This document shows positions 8,470 to 17,287 of a stretch of 64,000 nt of DNA, one piece after another (the stretch's first letter is position 1; every line of letters starts with the position of its first letter). The DNA is from Bradyrhizobium sp. SSBR45G (GTDB lineage Bacteria > Pseudomonadota > Alphaproteobacteria > Rhizobiales > Xanthobacteraceae), in the NCBI RefSeq assembly GCF_030159255.1, contig NZ_BSCT01000016.1:90491-154490 (forward strand), written 5' to 3'. The position numbers were made by a program, and so were the translations under genes. The notes below the pieces were generated by a model. It worked only from the letters and a program-made list of their open reading frames with translations. It was not told where the DNA came from and ran no database searches.

Positions 8470-9144
8470 GTGCGTCTGCTCGTTGTCGAGGACGATCCGG
8501 ATCTCAACCGTCAGCTCACCACGGCGCTGAGCGACGCCGGCTACGTCGTGGACCGTGCGTTCGATGGTGAAGAGGGGCATTACCTGGGCGACAGCGAGCC
8601 CTACGACGCGGTCGTACTCGACATCGGCCTGCCCAAGATGGACGGCATCTCGGTGCTGGAAGCGTGGCGGCGCAATGGCCGGGCGATGCCGGTCTTGATC
8701 CTGACGGCGCGCGATCGCTGGAGCGACAAGGTGCAGGGCTTCGACGCCGGCGCCGACGACTATGTCGCCAAGCCGTTCCATCTGGAGGAAGTGCTCGCGC
8801 GCATTCGCGCGCTGCTGCGCCGCTCCGCCGGCCATGCCCAGAGCGAGCTGACCTGCGGGCCGGTGACGCTCGACACCCGCACGGGCAAGGTCAGCGTGTC
8901 GGGCAATCCCGTCAAGATGACCTCACACGAGTACCGCCTGCTGTCCTACCTGATGCACCATTCCGGCCGCGTCGTGTCGCGCAGCGAGCTGGTCGAGCAT
9001 CTCTACGACCAGGACTTCGACCGCGACTCGAACACGATCGAGGTGTTCGTCGGCCGCATCCGCAAGAAGCTGGATTGCGACGTCATCCAGACCGTGCGGG
9101 GCCTCGGTTATCTGCTGACGCCGCCGCCGGCTGCGGGCGCCTGA
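8470..9144 (+). CDS. feuP: OmpR/PhoP-type response regulator, FeuP-like
   Basis: The 224-residue product has a receiver domain (acidic pocket VVEDDPD, phospho-acceptor Asp51 in VVLDIGLP, Lys in DDYVAKPF) and a C-terminal winged helix (SHEYRLLSYLMHH, NTIEVFVGRIRKKL). Residues such as RAMPVLILTARDRWSDKV and VEHLYDQDFDRDSNT are close to what I recall of rhizobial FeuP, which controls iron/osmoregulation genes and cyclic-glucan export. I chose the GTG at 8470 because GGAGG sits five bases upstream and it gives the usual MRLLVVEDD start; a TTG 12 bases earlier is less likely. It is followed 62 bases later by its kinase. Confidence 0.9.
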   Translation: MRLLVVEDDPDLNRQLTTALSDAGYVVDRAFDGEEGHYLGDSEPYDAVVLDIGLPKMDGISVLEAWRRNGRAMPVLILTARDRWSDKVQGFDAGADDYVAKPFHLEEVLARIRALLRRSAGHAQSELTCGPVTLDTRTGKVSVSGNPVKMTSHEYRLLSYLMHHSGRVVSRSELVEHLYDQDFDRDSNTIEVFVGRIRKKLDCDVIQTVRGLGYLLTPPPAAGA

Positions 9145-9206
9145 TCGAATCGCTGCGCCCGCCATTCGAGGTGGCCGGGCGCAGGCGGTTTCGCTAATGA
9201 TCGATC

Positions 9207-10583
9207 ATGCGCCAGAGCTCACTTGCCACCCGGTTGTTCCTGTCCGCGACCGCATGGCTCGTGGTCATTCTCGCCATCACCGGCATCGTGCTGTCGTCGG
9301 TCTATCGCAACGCGACGGAGCGTGCCTTCGACCGCCGGCTGAACCTGTATCTGCGCACCTTGATCGCCGAGGTCGCGACACCCGACGATCCGCCGGATCG
9401 CCAGTTCCAGTCGCTCGGTGAGCCCCTGTTCGAGCTGCCGCTGTCCGGCTGGTACTGGCAGATCACCCGCACCGATACCGAAAAACCGGAGGTGCGTGCC
9501 TCGCGTTCGCTGTGGGACAAGAAGCTGCCCAAGCTCGAGGAGCAGGGCATCGAGCTGACCGCGGCTGGTATCCGGATCGGCTATGTCGAGGGGCCGGAGA
9601 ACCAGGACCTGCGCATGGTCGAGCGTCCGGTCGATCTCGGCACCGACGGCAAATTCCTGGTCAGCGTCGCCGGCGATGCCTCCGAGATCTTCGACGAGAC
9701 CCGCAGCTTCGACTACTACCTCGGCGGCACCTTCACCGCGCTCGGCGTCGTGCTGCTGCTGACGACCGTCTTCCAGGTGCGCTACGGCCTGGCGCCATTG
9801 AAGCGGATCTCCGAATCGATCGCCGACATCCGCTCCGGCCGTGCCGAGCGGCTGGAGGGCGAGTTTCCGGTCGAGATCGCACCTTTGGCGCGCGAGACCA
9901 ATGCGCTGATCGATGCCAATCGCGAGATCGTCGAACGCGCCCGCACCCATGTCGGCAATCTGGCCCATGCCATCAAGACGCCGCTGTCCGTCATCGTCAA
10001 CGAGGCGACGACCCATGCCGCCGATCCGTTCGCGGCCAAGGTGATGGAGCAGGCCGACGTGATGCGGGACCAGGTCGCCCATCATCTGGAGCGGGCGCGG
10101 ATCGCGGCGCGCGTGACCATCGTCTCCACGGTCACCGAGGTGGCGCCGGCGATCGAGGCGCTGCGCCGCACCATGGAGAAGATCTATCGCGGCCGCAGCA
10201 TCGTGGTCGAGGCGACCGCCGATCCTGCCGCGCGGTTTCGCGGCGAGCGCCAGGACCTCGAGGAGATGGTCGGCAACCTCATCGACAATGCCTGCAAATG
10301 GGCGACCTCCCGGGTCTCGGTCGAGGTCGCGGTGGAGCCGCCCGCCCAGGCCGGAGCCACGTCGATGCTGCGCATCGTCGTCGATGACGACGGCCGCGGC
10401 CTGTCGGCCGCCGAGCGGGCCCAGGTGCTGCGACGCGGCCAGCGGCTGGACGAATCCAAGCCGGGATCCGGGCTCGGGCTGTCGATCGTCACCGATCTGG
10501 CCGCGCTCTATGGCGGCCGGCTGACCCTGGGCGACGCGCCGGTCGGGGGCCTGCGGGCCGAGCTGAGGTTGCCCGGCGTTTAA
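9207..10583 (+). CDS. feuQ: Sensor histidine kinase, FeuQ-like
   Basis: The 458-residue product has two membrane segments (about residues 12-33 and 174-192) flanking a periplasmic sensor of about 140 residues. A HAMP-like linker, an H-box with His254 in GNLAHAIKTPLSV, an N-box (NLIDNACKWA) and a G-box (GSGLGLSIV) follow. It should phosphorylate the FeuP-like regulator encoded just upstream. In PhoQ-like kinases the periplasmic domain senses cations or periplasmic conditions. The ligand here cannot be read from the sequence. Length and architecture are normal. Confidence 0.92.
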   Translation: MRQSSLATRLFLSATAWLVVILAITGIVLSSVYRNATERAFDRRLNLYLRTLIAEVATPDDPPDRQFQSLGEPLFELPLSGWYWQITRTDTEKPEVRASRSLWDKKLPKLEEQGIELTAAGIRIGYVEGPENQDLRMVERPVDLGTDGKFLVSVAGDASEIFDETRSFDYYLGGTFTALGVVLLLTTVFQVRYGLAPLKRISESIADIRSGRAERLEGEFPVEIAPLARETNALIDANREIVERARTHVGNLAHAIKTPLSVIVNEATTHAADPFAAKVMEQADVMRDQVAHHLERARIAARVTIVSTVTEVAPAIEALRRTMEKIYRGRSIVVEATADPAARFRGERQDLEEMVGNLIDNACKWATSRVSVEVAVEPPAQAGATSMLRIVVDDDGRGLSAAERAQVLRRGQRLDESKPGSGLGLSIVTDLAALYGGRLTLGDAPVGGLRAELRLPGV

Positions 10584-10693
10584 CGGGCCGGCGAATTTCG
10601 CCATCCTAAAGGTGTTCTTAATACCGCGCCCGCTATGGTCGGGGCCGGGGTGCGCGATGTGCGCTCTCGCCGTGGAAATTTGCACGCCGGCGC

Positions 10694-12181
10694 ATGGGTC
10701 AGACAGCTCACGAGCGATTGAGGGAATATCTCGGGCAGCTGCCGCCGAACGCGCAGTCGCTCCTGATGCGTGAGTTCGAGCGGGCCATCGAGCGCGGCCA
10801 GGACGTCGCCGTCGCCACGCTCGTGCTCGAGCAGTTGCGCAAGGTGGTGCGTCCCGCAGCGCTGGTGCCAGCCGCCGCGCCGCCTGCCGCCCCGCCGCCC
10901 GCAGCCGAACCCGTTCGCCCTCCGCCCGCCATCGAGGTCGCCCGCGCGCCGACGCGCGAGGATCGCCGCCAGAGCGGCGACGGTCCGCGCCGGCTGTTCC
11001 GGCCGCTCGAGCCGTTCCTTACCGATTCCACCGGTCCGCTGCGTCCCGGCCAGATCCGCCGCGCCTCGCTGCTGTCCGTCTGGCAGTGGCTTGGCCGCGA
11101 AGGTGCGCCGGAGCGCCATGCCGAGTTCGAGGCGGCGATGTCGGCCCACAGCGAAAGCGCGCGGGAGGTCGAGGTGGCCGCCCGCAAGCTGCAGCTTGCG
11201 GCGGCCGAGGCGCTGATGAAGCTGGTCGGCCCCAATGCCACGGGCGACCGCCAGCGCGCGCTCGCCCGCATCGGCGCGCCGAGCGTGATCGAGGACCTGC
11301 TGCCGATCGCGCTCGTGCTGCAGAACCGCGAGGCGCTGGATGGCCTCAATGGCCGGTTGCCCGGCATCATCCGCGTGCTCGGCGATTCCCAGATCGCTTC
11401 GGTCACCGACGCGATCAACGTGCCGTCGCTGCAGACGCCGTTGATGCTGCCGTTCGCGCTGTCGCTGGTGATGCAGCGGCTGGCCGCGCCGTGGCAGATC
11501 ATCCGCCTCGCCACCAAGATCGCCGCCTCCGATGACGAGATCCGGGTCGCCGCGACCCCGTTCGGCGTCGCCGTCACCATCGCGCTGAACGATCTTGCCA
11601 ACCTCGCCGCGACGTTGCGCGCCGATATCCGGCGCGGGCATTTCGCCAATCTCGGCGACACGCTGAAGTCGCTGCATGACGGCGCCCGCGGCCTGCGCAC
11701 CGAGCTCGACCTGCGCTCGGAATCCAATTGGGGCAAGCAGCTCACGGCGATCCGCGCCGACATCTCCAACGCGTTGCAATCTGAGATTGACAGCGTGCCC
11801 GGCCGTGCCCGCCGCATCCTGCGCCAGCGCGCCGACAAGGACATTCCGGCCGGCGCCGGCGTCGACGGCGGCGAGGTCGAGGAGGTGGCGGCGCTGATCG
11901 AGTTCGTCGCGGTGTGCCGCAACTATGCCAGCGAGCTCGCGATCAACGAGGTGACGCTGAGGACCTATACCGACCTGCAGCAATACGTCGAGAAGGCGAC
12001 CGAAGCGCTGGTGCAGTCGCTGCGATCGGGCGATGCGCGCGCGCGCGCCTATCGGCAGTCGCAGGTTTCGGCGGCGATCCGCTTCTGCCACGTTCTGTTC
12101 GGCAACGACTATGCCCAGTTGATGAGTAGGGCCGCTGAAAATGCGATGAATGGGGAGCGAAAATCTTCGCGCGCCGGCTAG
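10694..12181 (+). CDS. Unknown 495-residue protein
   Basis: I do not recognise the family. The product starts MGQTAHERLREYLGQLPPNAQ. It has a Pro/Ala-rich, probably disordered stretch at about residues 55-90, then a mostly helical remainder without signal peptide or clear membrane span. There are no Cys-rich or nucleotide-binding motifs. It begins about 110 bases after feuQ on the same strand and precedes the cyc operon. Codon use matches the neighbours, so it is a resident gene. A cytoplasmic role is likely; I assign no function. Confidence 0.7.
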   Translation: MGQTAHERLREYLGQLPPNAQSLLMREFERAIERGQDVAVATLVLEQLRKVVRPAALVPAAAPPAAPPPAAEPVRPPPAIEVARAPTREDRRQSGDGPRRLFRPLEPFLTDSTGPLRPGQIRRASLLSVWQWLGREGAPERHAEFEAAMSAHSESAREVEVAARKLQLAAAEALMKLVGPNATGDRQRALARIGAPSVIEDLLPIALVLQNREALDGLNGRLPGIIRVLGDSQIASVTDAINVPSLQTPLMLPFALSLVMQRLAAPWQIIRLATKIAASDDEIRVAATPFGVAVTIALNDLANLAATLRADIRRGHFANLGDTLKSLHDGARGLRTELDLRSESNWGKQLTAIRADISNALQSEIDSVPGRARRILRQRADKDIPAGAGVDGGEVEEVAALIEFVAVCRNYASELAINEVTLRTYTDLQQYVEKATEALVQSLRSGDARARAYRQSQVSAAIRFCHVLFGNDYAQLMSRAAENAMNGERKSSRAG

Positions 12182-12306
12182 TACTTTTTGCTATTATCCA
12201 CTCGATTTCTCGAACGCAATTTTAGGTTGACCGCAGCCCGCGGCCACGCATAGGTTCCATCCGTCCAGGTTTTGGACGCTCAAATCCACACGTTTTCATC
12301 AAGACC

Positions 12307-12576
12307 ATGATTTCCACCATCAACTTCGTCGAGGTCGAGAACCGCGTCGTCAGCGCGACTTATCGCAACCTCATGATCAAGGCCAAGGTCGTGCTCGTCG
12401 ACAAGACGAGCGGGACGCAGCTGCCCGGTCCTGTCACCACCATCGCCTCGCCGGTCCCCGTGGGCTCGCTGCGGATCCGGCTGACCGAGGAGGTCAGGCC
12501 GGGGACCTATATCCTGGTGGCCCTCAACGGGCACGGCAGCTATCTCGCCAAGAGCGCCGAGTTCGAGGTGCCCTGA
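12307..12576 (+). CDS. Unknown 89-residue beta-rich protein
   Basis: The frame encodes a small protein (MISTINFVEVENRVVSATYR...) dominated by alternating hydrophobic residues. The C-terminal half (GSLRIRLTEEVRPGTYILVAL) suggests a beta-sandwich like a carbohydrate-binding or Ig-type module. It has no signal peptide. It stands alone between the 495-residue unknown gene and ccmI. A short AT-rich stretch upstream (12180-12215) may hold its promoter. I do not recognise a family. Confidence 0.6.
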   Translation: MISTINFVEVENRVVSATYRNLMIKAKVVLVDKTSGTQLPGPVTTIASPVPVGSLRIRLTEEVRPGTYILVALNGHGSYLAKSAEFEVP

Positions 12577-12740
12577 TCCAAGTGCCTTAATTCAGATGCC
12601 GTAATTACGTAATCCTCCTGAGTTTTTTGGCGCGACGGGCTGGGGTACCAGGGCGGCAATTGTGAATTGCCGCCGGGAACGGTGCTGGTTAAAAGCGGCG
12701 CGATGCGCCTGCCGGTGGGCGCTGACTGGAACTCTGCCCG

Positions 12741-13844
12741 ATGACGCTCTGGTTCGTGTTCGCCGTGATGACGGCTGCGGCGATCTTCGCCGTCCTGCTG
12801 CCGCTCGGGCTCGGCGCGCGCACCCCGTCGGACGGCCGCGAAGCCGCCGTCTACACGGACCAATTGGCCGAGATCGAGCGCGACGTTGAAAACGGTCTGA
12901 TCGGCAAGGTCGAGGCCGAAGCGGCACGGGTCGAGATCGGCCGCCGGCTGCTGGCGGCCGCCGACCAGGAGAACGAGGTGCCGGTCAAGGCCAGTATAGG
13001 CTGGCGCCGCGCCGCCGCGGTGCTGGCGCTGATCGGGGTGCCGGTCGTGGCGCTCGCCGTCTATCTGCCGCTCGGCTCGCCGCAATTGCCCGACTTTCCG
13101 CTCACCGCCCGTGCCGCGCCGCCGGATGGCTCGCAGCCGCTAGAGGCGCTGGTGTCGCAGGTCGAGCAGCATCTGCAGAAGAACCCGACCGACGGCCGCG
13201 GCTGGACCGTGCTGGCCCCGGTGCTGGCGCGGCTCGGCCGCACCGAGGACGCCATTCGCGCCTACCGCAACATGATCACCTATGCCGGCGACGGCGCCGC
13301 CAAGCGCGCCGATCTCGGCGAGATGATCGCGGCCGCCGCCGGCGGCGTCGTCACCGCCGAGGCCAAGGCCGAGTTCGAGCGCGCGCATGCGCTCGAGGCC
13401 GACGAGCCGAAATCCAATTACTATCTCGGGCTCGCCGCCGAGCAGGACGGCCGCAAGCAGGATGCCGCTGCGATCTGGCTGAGGCTGCTGAGCAAGGCCC
13501 CGGCGGACGCGCCGTGGCGGCCGCTGGTCGCGGCGGCGCTGGCCCGCGTCGGCGGCGGCGAGGCGCCGGCGCTGCCGAGCGAAGCGATGGCTGCGGCCAA
13601 GAGCATGAGCGAAGGCGACCGCGATACGATGATCCGCGGCATGGTTGACCGGCTGGCGACGCGGCTAAAGCAGGATGGCGGCGACGTCGAGGGCTGGCTG
13701 CGCCTGGTGCGCGCTTATGTCGTGATGGGTGATCTCGACAAGGCCAAGGGAGCGTTATCGGATGCACGGCAGGCCGTATCGGGCGATGCCGAACGATTGC
13801 GGCAGCTCAACGAGGGCGTGAAGACTTTCGGGCTGGATGGATGA
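12741..13844 (+). CDS. ccmI: Cytochrome c maturation protein CcmI (CycH)
   Basis: The 367-residue product has an N-terminal membrane helix (MTLWFVFAVMTAAAIFAVLL), the characteristic cytoplasmic loop (YTDQLAEIERDVENGLI, EAEAARVEIGRRLLA) and a second helix near residues 91-112. A periplasmic TPR domain follows (WTVLAPVLARLGRTEDAIRAYR and others). CcmI delivers apocytochrome c to the CcmF/CcmH haem-ligation complex in the periplasm. It is the first gene of the ccmI-ccmE-ccmF-ccmH cluster, known as cycHJKL in rhizobia. It is required for c-type cytochromes and, in symbionts, for respiration-dependent nitrogen fixation. Confidence 0.96.
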   Translation: MTLWFVFAVMTAAAIFAVLLPLGLGARTPSDGREAAVYTDQLAEIERDVENGLIGKVEAEAARVEIGRRLLAAADQENEVPVKASIGWRRAAAVLALIGVPVVALAVYLPLGSPQLPDFPLTARAAPPDGSQPLEALVSQVEQHLQKNPTDGRGWTVLAPVLARLGRTEDAIRAYRNMITYAGDGAAKRADLGEMIAAAAGGVVTAEAKAEFERAHALEADEPKSNYYLGLAAEQDGRKQDAAAIWLRLLSKAPADAPWRPLVAAALARVGGGEAPALPSEAMAAAKSMSEGDRDTMIRGMVDRLATRLKQDGGDVEGWLRLVRAYVVMGDLDKAKGALSDARQAVSGDAERLRQLNEGVKTFGLDG

Positions 13845-13875
13845 GCGGCACTTCGGCCGCCGACGGGATTTTGGG

Positions 13876-14430
13876 ATGACACGCAAGCAGAGGCGTTTGA
13901 CGATCATCGGTGGGGCGCTGTTCGTGCTCGCGGTCGCAGCCGGGCTGGTGCTCAATGCGCTGCGCGACTCCATCGTGTTCTTCTCGACGCCGACCATGGT
14001 CGCGGAGAAGCATATCGGCCCGGGCAAGCGCTTCCGGCTCGGCGGCTTGGTGCAGCCCGGATCGCTGAAGCGCGGCGACGATCTCGCCGTCAGCTTCGAG
14101 GTCGCCGATGGCGGCGCCAAGCTGCCGGTCGCCTACAAGGGCATCCTGCCGGATCTGTTCCGCGAAGGGCAGGGCGTCGTCGCCGAGGGCGCGCTCGATG
14201 CATCCGGCGTGTTCAAGGCCGACACCGTGCTCGCCAAGCATGACGAGACCTACATGCCGAAGGAAGTCGCCGACAGCCTGAAGAAGCAGGGCCATTGGAA
14301 GGACGATTACGGCAAGCCGCAAGGCGCGGCCAAACCAGCCGGCGCAGCCACGCCAGCCGGCGCAGCCACGCCAAGCCCGGTGTCGATGCGCGAGGGTGCT
14401 GACAAGAGCGCCGCAGGAGCAACCCAGTGA
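13876..14430 (+). CDS. ccmE: Haem chaperone CcmE (CycJ)
   Basis: The product starts MTRKQRRLTIIGG, has one N-terminal membrane anchor, then the OB-fold domain (FRLGGLVQPGSLKRG, AVSFEVADGG, VAYKGILPDLFREGQGVV). The haem-binding His lies in the motif LAKHDETYMP. CcmE carries haem covalently from CcmC to CcmF in the periplasm. The C-terminal tail is unusually long and carries a short repeat (KPAGAATPAGAATPSP). I chose the ATG at 13876; another in-frame ATG at 13837 overlaps ccmI but adds a charged stretch not seen in the family. The stop overlaps the ccmF start. Confidence 0.95.
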   Translation: MTRKQRRLTIIGGALFVLAVAAGLVLNALRDSIVFFSTPTMVAEKHIGPGKRFRLGGLVQPGSLKRGDDLAVSFEVADGGAKLPVAYKGILPDLFREGQGVVAEGALDASGVFKADTVLAKHDETYMPKEVADSLKKQGHWKDDYGKPQGAAKPAGAATPAGAATPSPVSMREGADKSAAGATQ

Positions 14431-16406
14431 TTGCAGAGAGCGGACATTATGCCCTGGTGCTGGCGCTCGCGCTGGCGCTGATCCAGTCCACCGTGCCGAT
14501 GCTCGGCGCCGCCCAGCGCGACGTCGCGCTGATGAATGTCGGCCGCTCGGCCGCGCTGGCGCAGCTCGTCTTCGCCGGCCTGTCCTTCATCGCGCTGATC
14601 ACCCTGCATGTGAGCTCGGACTTCTCCGTCGCCAACGTGTTCGAGAACTCGCACTCGATGAAGCCGCTGCTCTACAAGATCACCGGCGTGTGGGGGAACC
14701 ACGAAGGCTCGATGCTGCTGTGGGTGTCGATCCTGGCGCTGTTCGGCGCCATGGTCGCAGCCTTCGGCAACAATCTGCCGCTGTCGTTGCGCGCCCGCGT
14801 GCTATCCGTGCAGGCCTGGGTCGCCAGCGCCTTTTATCTCTTCATCCTGACCACCTCGAATCCGTTCGCGCGGCTCGCCACGCCGCCGATCGAGGGCCGC
14901 GACCTCAATCCGGTGCTGCAGGACATCGGGCTGGCGGTGCATCCGCCGATGCTCTATCTCGGCTATGTCGGCTTCTCGATCTCGTTCTCGTTTGCGATCG
15001 CCGCCCTGATCGAGGGCCGCATCGATGCGGCCTGGGCGCGCTGGGTGCGGCCGTGGACCCTGATGGCCTGGATCTTCCTGACCCTCGGCATCGCCATGGG
15101 CTCCTACTGGGCCTATTACGAGCTCGGCTGGGGCGGCTGGTGGTTCTGGGACCCGGTCGAGAACGCCTCGCTGATGCCCTGGCTCGCCGGCACCGCGCTG
15201 CTGCACTCCGCCGTCGTGATGGAGAAGCGCAACGCGCTCAAGGTCTGGACCATCCTCTTATCGATCCTGACCTTCTCGCTGTCGCTGCTCGGCACCTTCC
15301 TGGTGCGCTCCGGCGTCATCACCTCGGTGCATGCGTTCGCCAGCGATCCGACCCGCGGCGTCTTCATCCTCGGCATCCTCGTGCTGTTCATCGGCGGCAG
15401 CCTCACCTTGTTCGCCGGCCGCGCCACCGCGCTGAAGCAGGGCGGGCTGTTCGCGCCGATCTCGCGCGAAGGCGCGCTGGTGCTCAACAATCTGCTGCTC
15501 ACCGTGAGCTGCGCCACCGTGCTGTTCGGCACGCTGTATCCGGTCATCATGGAGGCGCTCGACTTCAAGCTCTCGGTCGGCGCGCCGTTCTACAACCTCA
15601 CCTTCGGTCCCTTGTTCGCGCTGCTCCTGCTGATGGTGCCGTTCGGCCCGATGCTGGCGTGGAAGCGCGGCGATCTCGTCGCGGCGATGCAGCGGCTGCT
15701 GGCGGCCGGCGTCGCGTCGCTGGCGGCGATCGCGATCGCCTGGGCCTGGGCGCGCGGCGGCAGCGCGCTGGCGCCACTCGGCATCGGCCTCGGCGTGTTC
15801 GTCATCACCGGCGCCATCGTCGATCTGGTCGAGCGCACCGGCATCGCGCGCGTGCCTTTCAGGACGGCGCTGCATCGCACCCGCGGCCTGCCGCGCTCGG
15901 TGTGGGGCACCGCGTTCGCGCATGCCGGCCTCGGCATAGCCCTGCTTGGCATCGTCTGCGAGACCACCTGGAACAGCGAGCTGATCTCTACGCTGCGTCC
16001 GGGCGACGTCCGCAATCTCGCCGGCTACCAGATCAAGTTCGACGGCATGACCCAGCGCCAGGGCCCGAACTTCGCCGAGGTCGTCAGCACCTTCGTGATC
16101 AGCGAGGACGGCAAGCAGCTCAGCGTAATGACGCCGAGCAAGCGCAGCTTTGCAACGCGCGGCATGTCGACGACGGAAGCCGCGCTGATGACACGCGGCG
16201 TCAGCCAGCTCTACGTCTCGCTCGGCGACACCACCGCCGACGGCGGGCTTGCCGTGCGCATCTATCACAAGCCGCTGGTGCTGCTGATCTGGTTCGGCCC
16301 GGTGCTGATGGCGTTCGGTGGTCTCTTGTCGCTGTCGGATCGTCGCTTGCGTGTCGGCGCGCCCCAGCCGGCGCGTGGGCTGCGCGGCCTGCAGGCGGCG
16401 GAGTAG
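14427..16406 (+). CDS. ccmF: Haem lyase subunit CcmF (CycK)
   Basis: The 659-residue product is a polytopic membrane protein with the WWD haem-binding signature (GGWWFWDPVENASLMPW) near residue 240. It has further conserved periplasmic loops with His residues (VHPPMLYLGYVG). CcmF, with CcmH and CcmI, ligates haem to CXXCH motifs of apocytochromes c. Translation starts at a GTG inside GTGA that overlaps the ccmE stop, showing translational coupling. Length is normal for the family. Confidence 0.97.
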   Translation: MIAESGHYALVLALALALIQSTVPMLGAAQRDVALMNVGRSAALAQLVFAGLSFIALITLHVSSDFSVANVFENSHSMKPLLYKITGVWGNHEGSMLLWVSILALFGAMVAAFGNNLPLSLRARVLSVQAWVASAFYLFILTTSNPFARLATPPIEGRDLNPVLQDIGLAVHPPMLYLGYVGFSISFSFAIAALIEGRIDAAWARWVRPWTLMAWIFLTLGIAMGSYWAYYELGWGGWWFWDPVENASLMPWLAGTALLHSAVVMEKRNALKVWTILLSILTFSLSLLGTFLVRSGVITSVHAFASDPTRGVFILGILVLFIGGSLTLFAGRATALKQGGLFAPISREGALVLNNLLLTVSCATVLFGTLYPVIMEALDFKLSVGAPFYNLTFGPLFALLLLMVPFGPMLAWKRGDLVAAMQRLLAAGVASLAAIAIAWAWARGGSALAPLGIGLGVFVITGAIVDLVERTGIARVPFRTALHRTRGLPRSVWGTAFAHAGLGIALLGIVCETTWNSELISTLRPGDVRNLAGYQIKFDGMTQRQGPNFAEVVSTFVISEDGKQLSVMTPSKRSFATRGMSTTEAALMTRGVSQLYVSLGDTTADGGLAVRIYHKPLVLLIWFGPVLMAFGGLLSLSDRRLRVGAPQPARGLRGLQAAE

Positions 16407-16410
16407 GCGG

Positions 16411-16896
16411 ATGCGACGCAGTCTCAGTTCCGTCGCGCTCGCGCTGCTGCTGTTGAGTTCGCCGGCCGCGCATGCGGTGCAGCCCGACGAGATCATGTCG
16501 GACCCGGGAAAGGAATCCCGCGCCCGAGATCTGTCGCGCGAGCTGCGCTGCATGGTCTGCCAGAACCAGTCGATCGACGATTCCGATGCACCGCTGGCGC
16601 GCGACCTGCGGCTCCTGGTGCGCGAGCGGCTCGCCGCAGGTGACAGTGACAATCAGGTGCTGGACTTCCTGGTCGCGCGCTACGGCCAGTTCGTGCTGCT
16701 GAAGCCGCGCTTCGAGCGCCAGACCTTGCTGCTGTGGCTGCTGCCGCCGGTGCTGCTGCTCGGCGGCGGGCTGGCGCTGTGGCTGCAGGTGCGCCGCCGC
16801 AGCCAGCGCGGCACGGAGGTCACGCTGAAGCTGACGCCGGAGGAAGAGGCACGGATCGCCGCGCTGATCGCAGCCGAGAAGCCGCCGGCGGCGTGA
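16411..16896 (+). CDS. ccmH: Cytochrome c maturation thioredoxin-like protein CcmH (CycL)
   Basis: The 161-residue product has an N-terminal signal/anchor (LALLLLSSPAAHA), the redox motif LRCMVCQNQSI with Cys47 and Cys50, and a C-terminal membrane helix near residues 104-122. CcmH reduces the apocytochrome c disulphide before haem attachment. The ATG lies four bases after the ccmF stop. This is the short CcmH form; the TPR part is supplied separately by CcmI. It ends the cyc operon in this strain. In other rhizobia degP follows directly, but here about 10.8 kb of other DNA intervenes. Confidence 0.96.
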   Translation: MRRSLSSVALALLLLSSPAAHAVQPDEIMSDPGKESRARDLSRELRCMVCQNQSIDDSDAPLARDLRLLVRERLAAGDSDNQVLDFLVARYGQFVLLKPRFERQTLLLWLLPPVLLLGGGLALWLQVRRRSQRGTEVTLKLTPEEEARIAALIAAEKPPAA

Positions 16897-16937
16897 AGCG
16901 CGTGAATCATGGTCGATGTGCCGCGCTCGACGCCAAA

Positions 16938-17104
16938 TCCTCTCCATGAACACGCCTCTTGGCGCGTTCATGGTCCGGTGTGCAGTGCCTCGGCTTTTGC
17001 ACCTCATGGTGAGGAGGCGCGCAGCGCCGTCTCGAACCATGAGGCCCCAGTGAGGCCTCGCCCTTCGAGACGCCCGCCTGCGGCGGGCTCCTCAGGGTGA
17101 GGAG
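16938..17104 (+). repeat. Dispersed repeat family R1, copy 1
   Basis: This intergenic element runs from TCTCCATGAACACGCC to CTCCTCAGGGTGAGGAG. It contains several nested palindromes, for example CATGAACACGCC...GGCGCGTTCATG and GCCCGCC...GGCGGGC. Copies with the same block order occur at 42674-42877 (inverted) and 62061-62326, with a fragment at 36091-36168. It lies just after ccmH and fills most of the 391-base gap to the next gene. It looks non-coding. Confidence 0.85.
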
Positions 17105-17287
17105 CGGAAGGCAGAACCCGGCCGGAGGACTCGTCGTCAGCGTCCAGCACGCCCTTGGTGATCGATCCTTGTTCCGCCCGCCACCCCCGTGTTCGCCCGT
17201 GCTCCGCCCGCCCGCCGGCTTTCATCTTATTTTACCTTTGTCTGGAAACGTGCGTTGACATTCCGTCTGCGTATCCGGGCAAAGCCA

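Noticed and set aside
15258..16652. Minus-strand frame of 464 codons opposite ccmF
   Set aside because: Composition is typical of an antisense shadow and ccmF on the plus strand is unmistakable.
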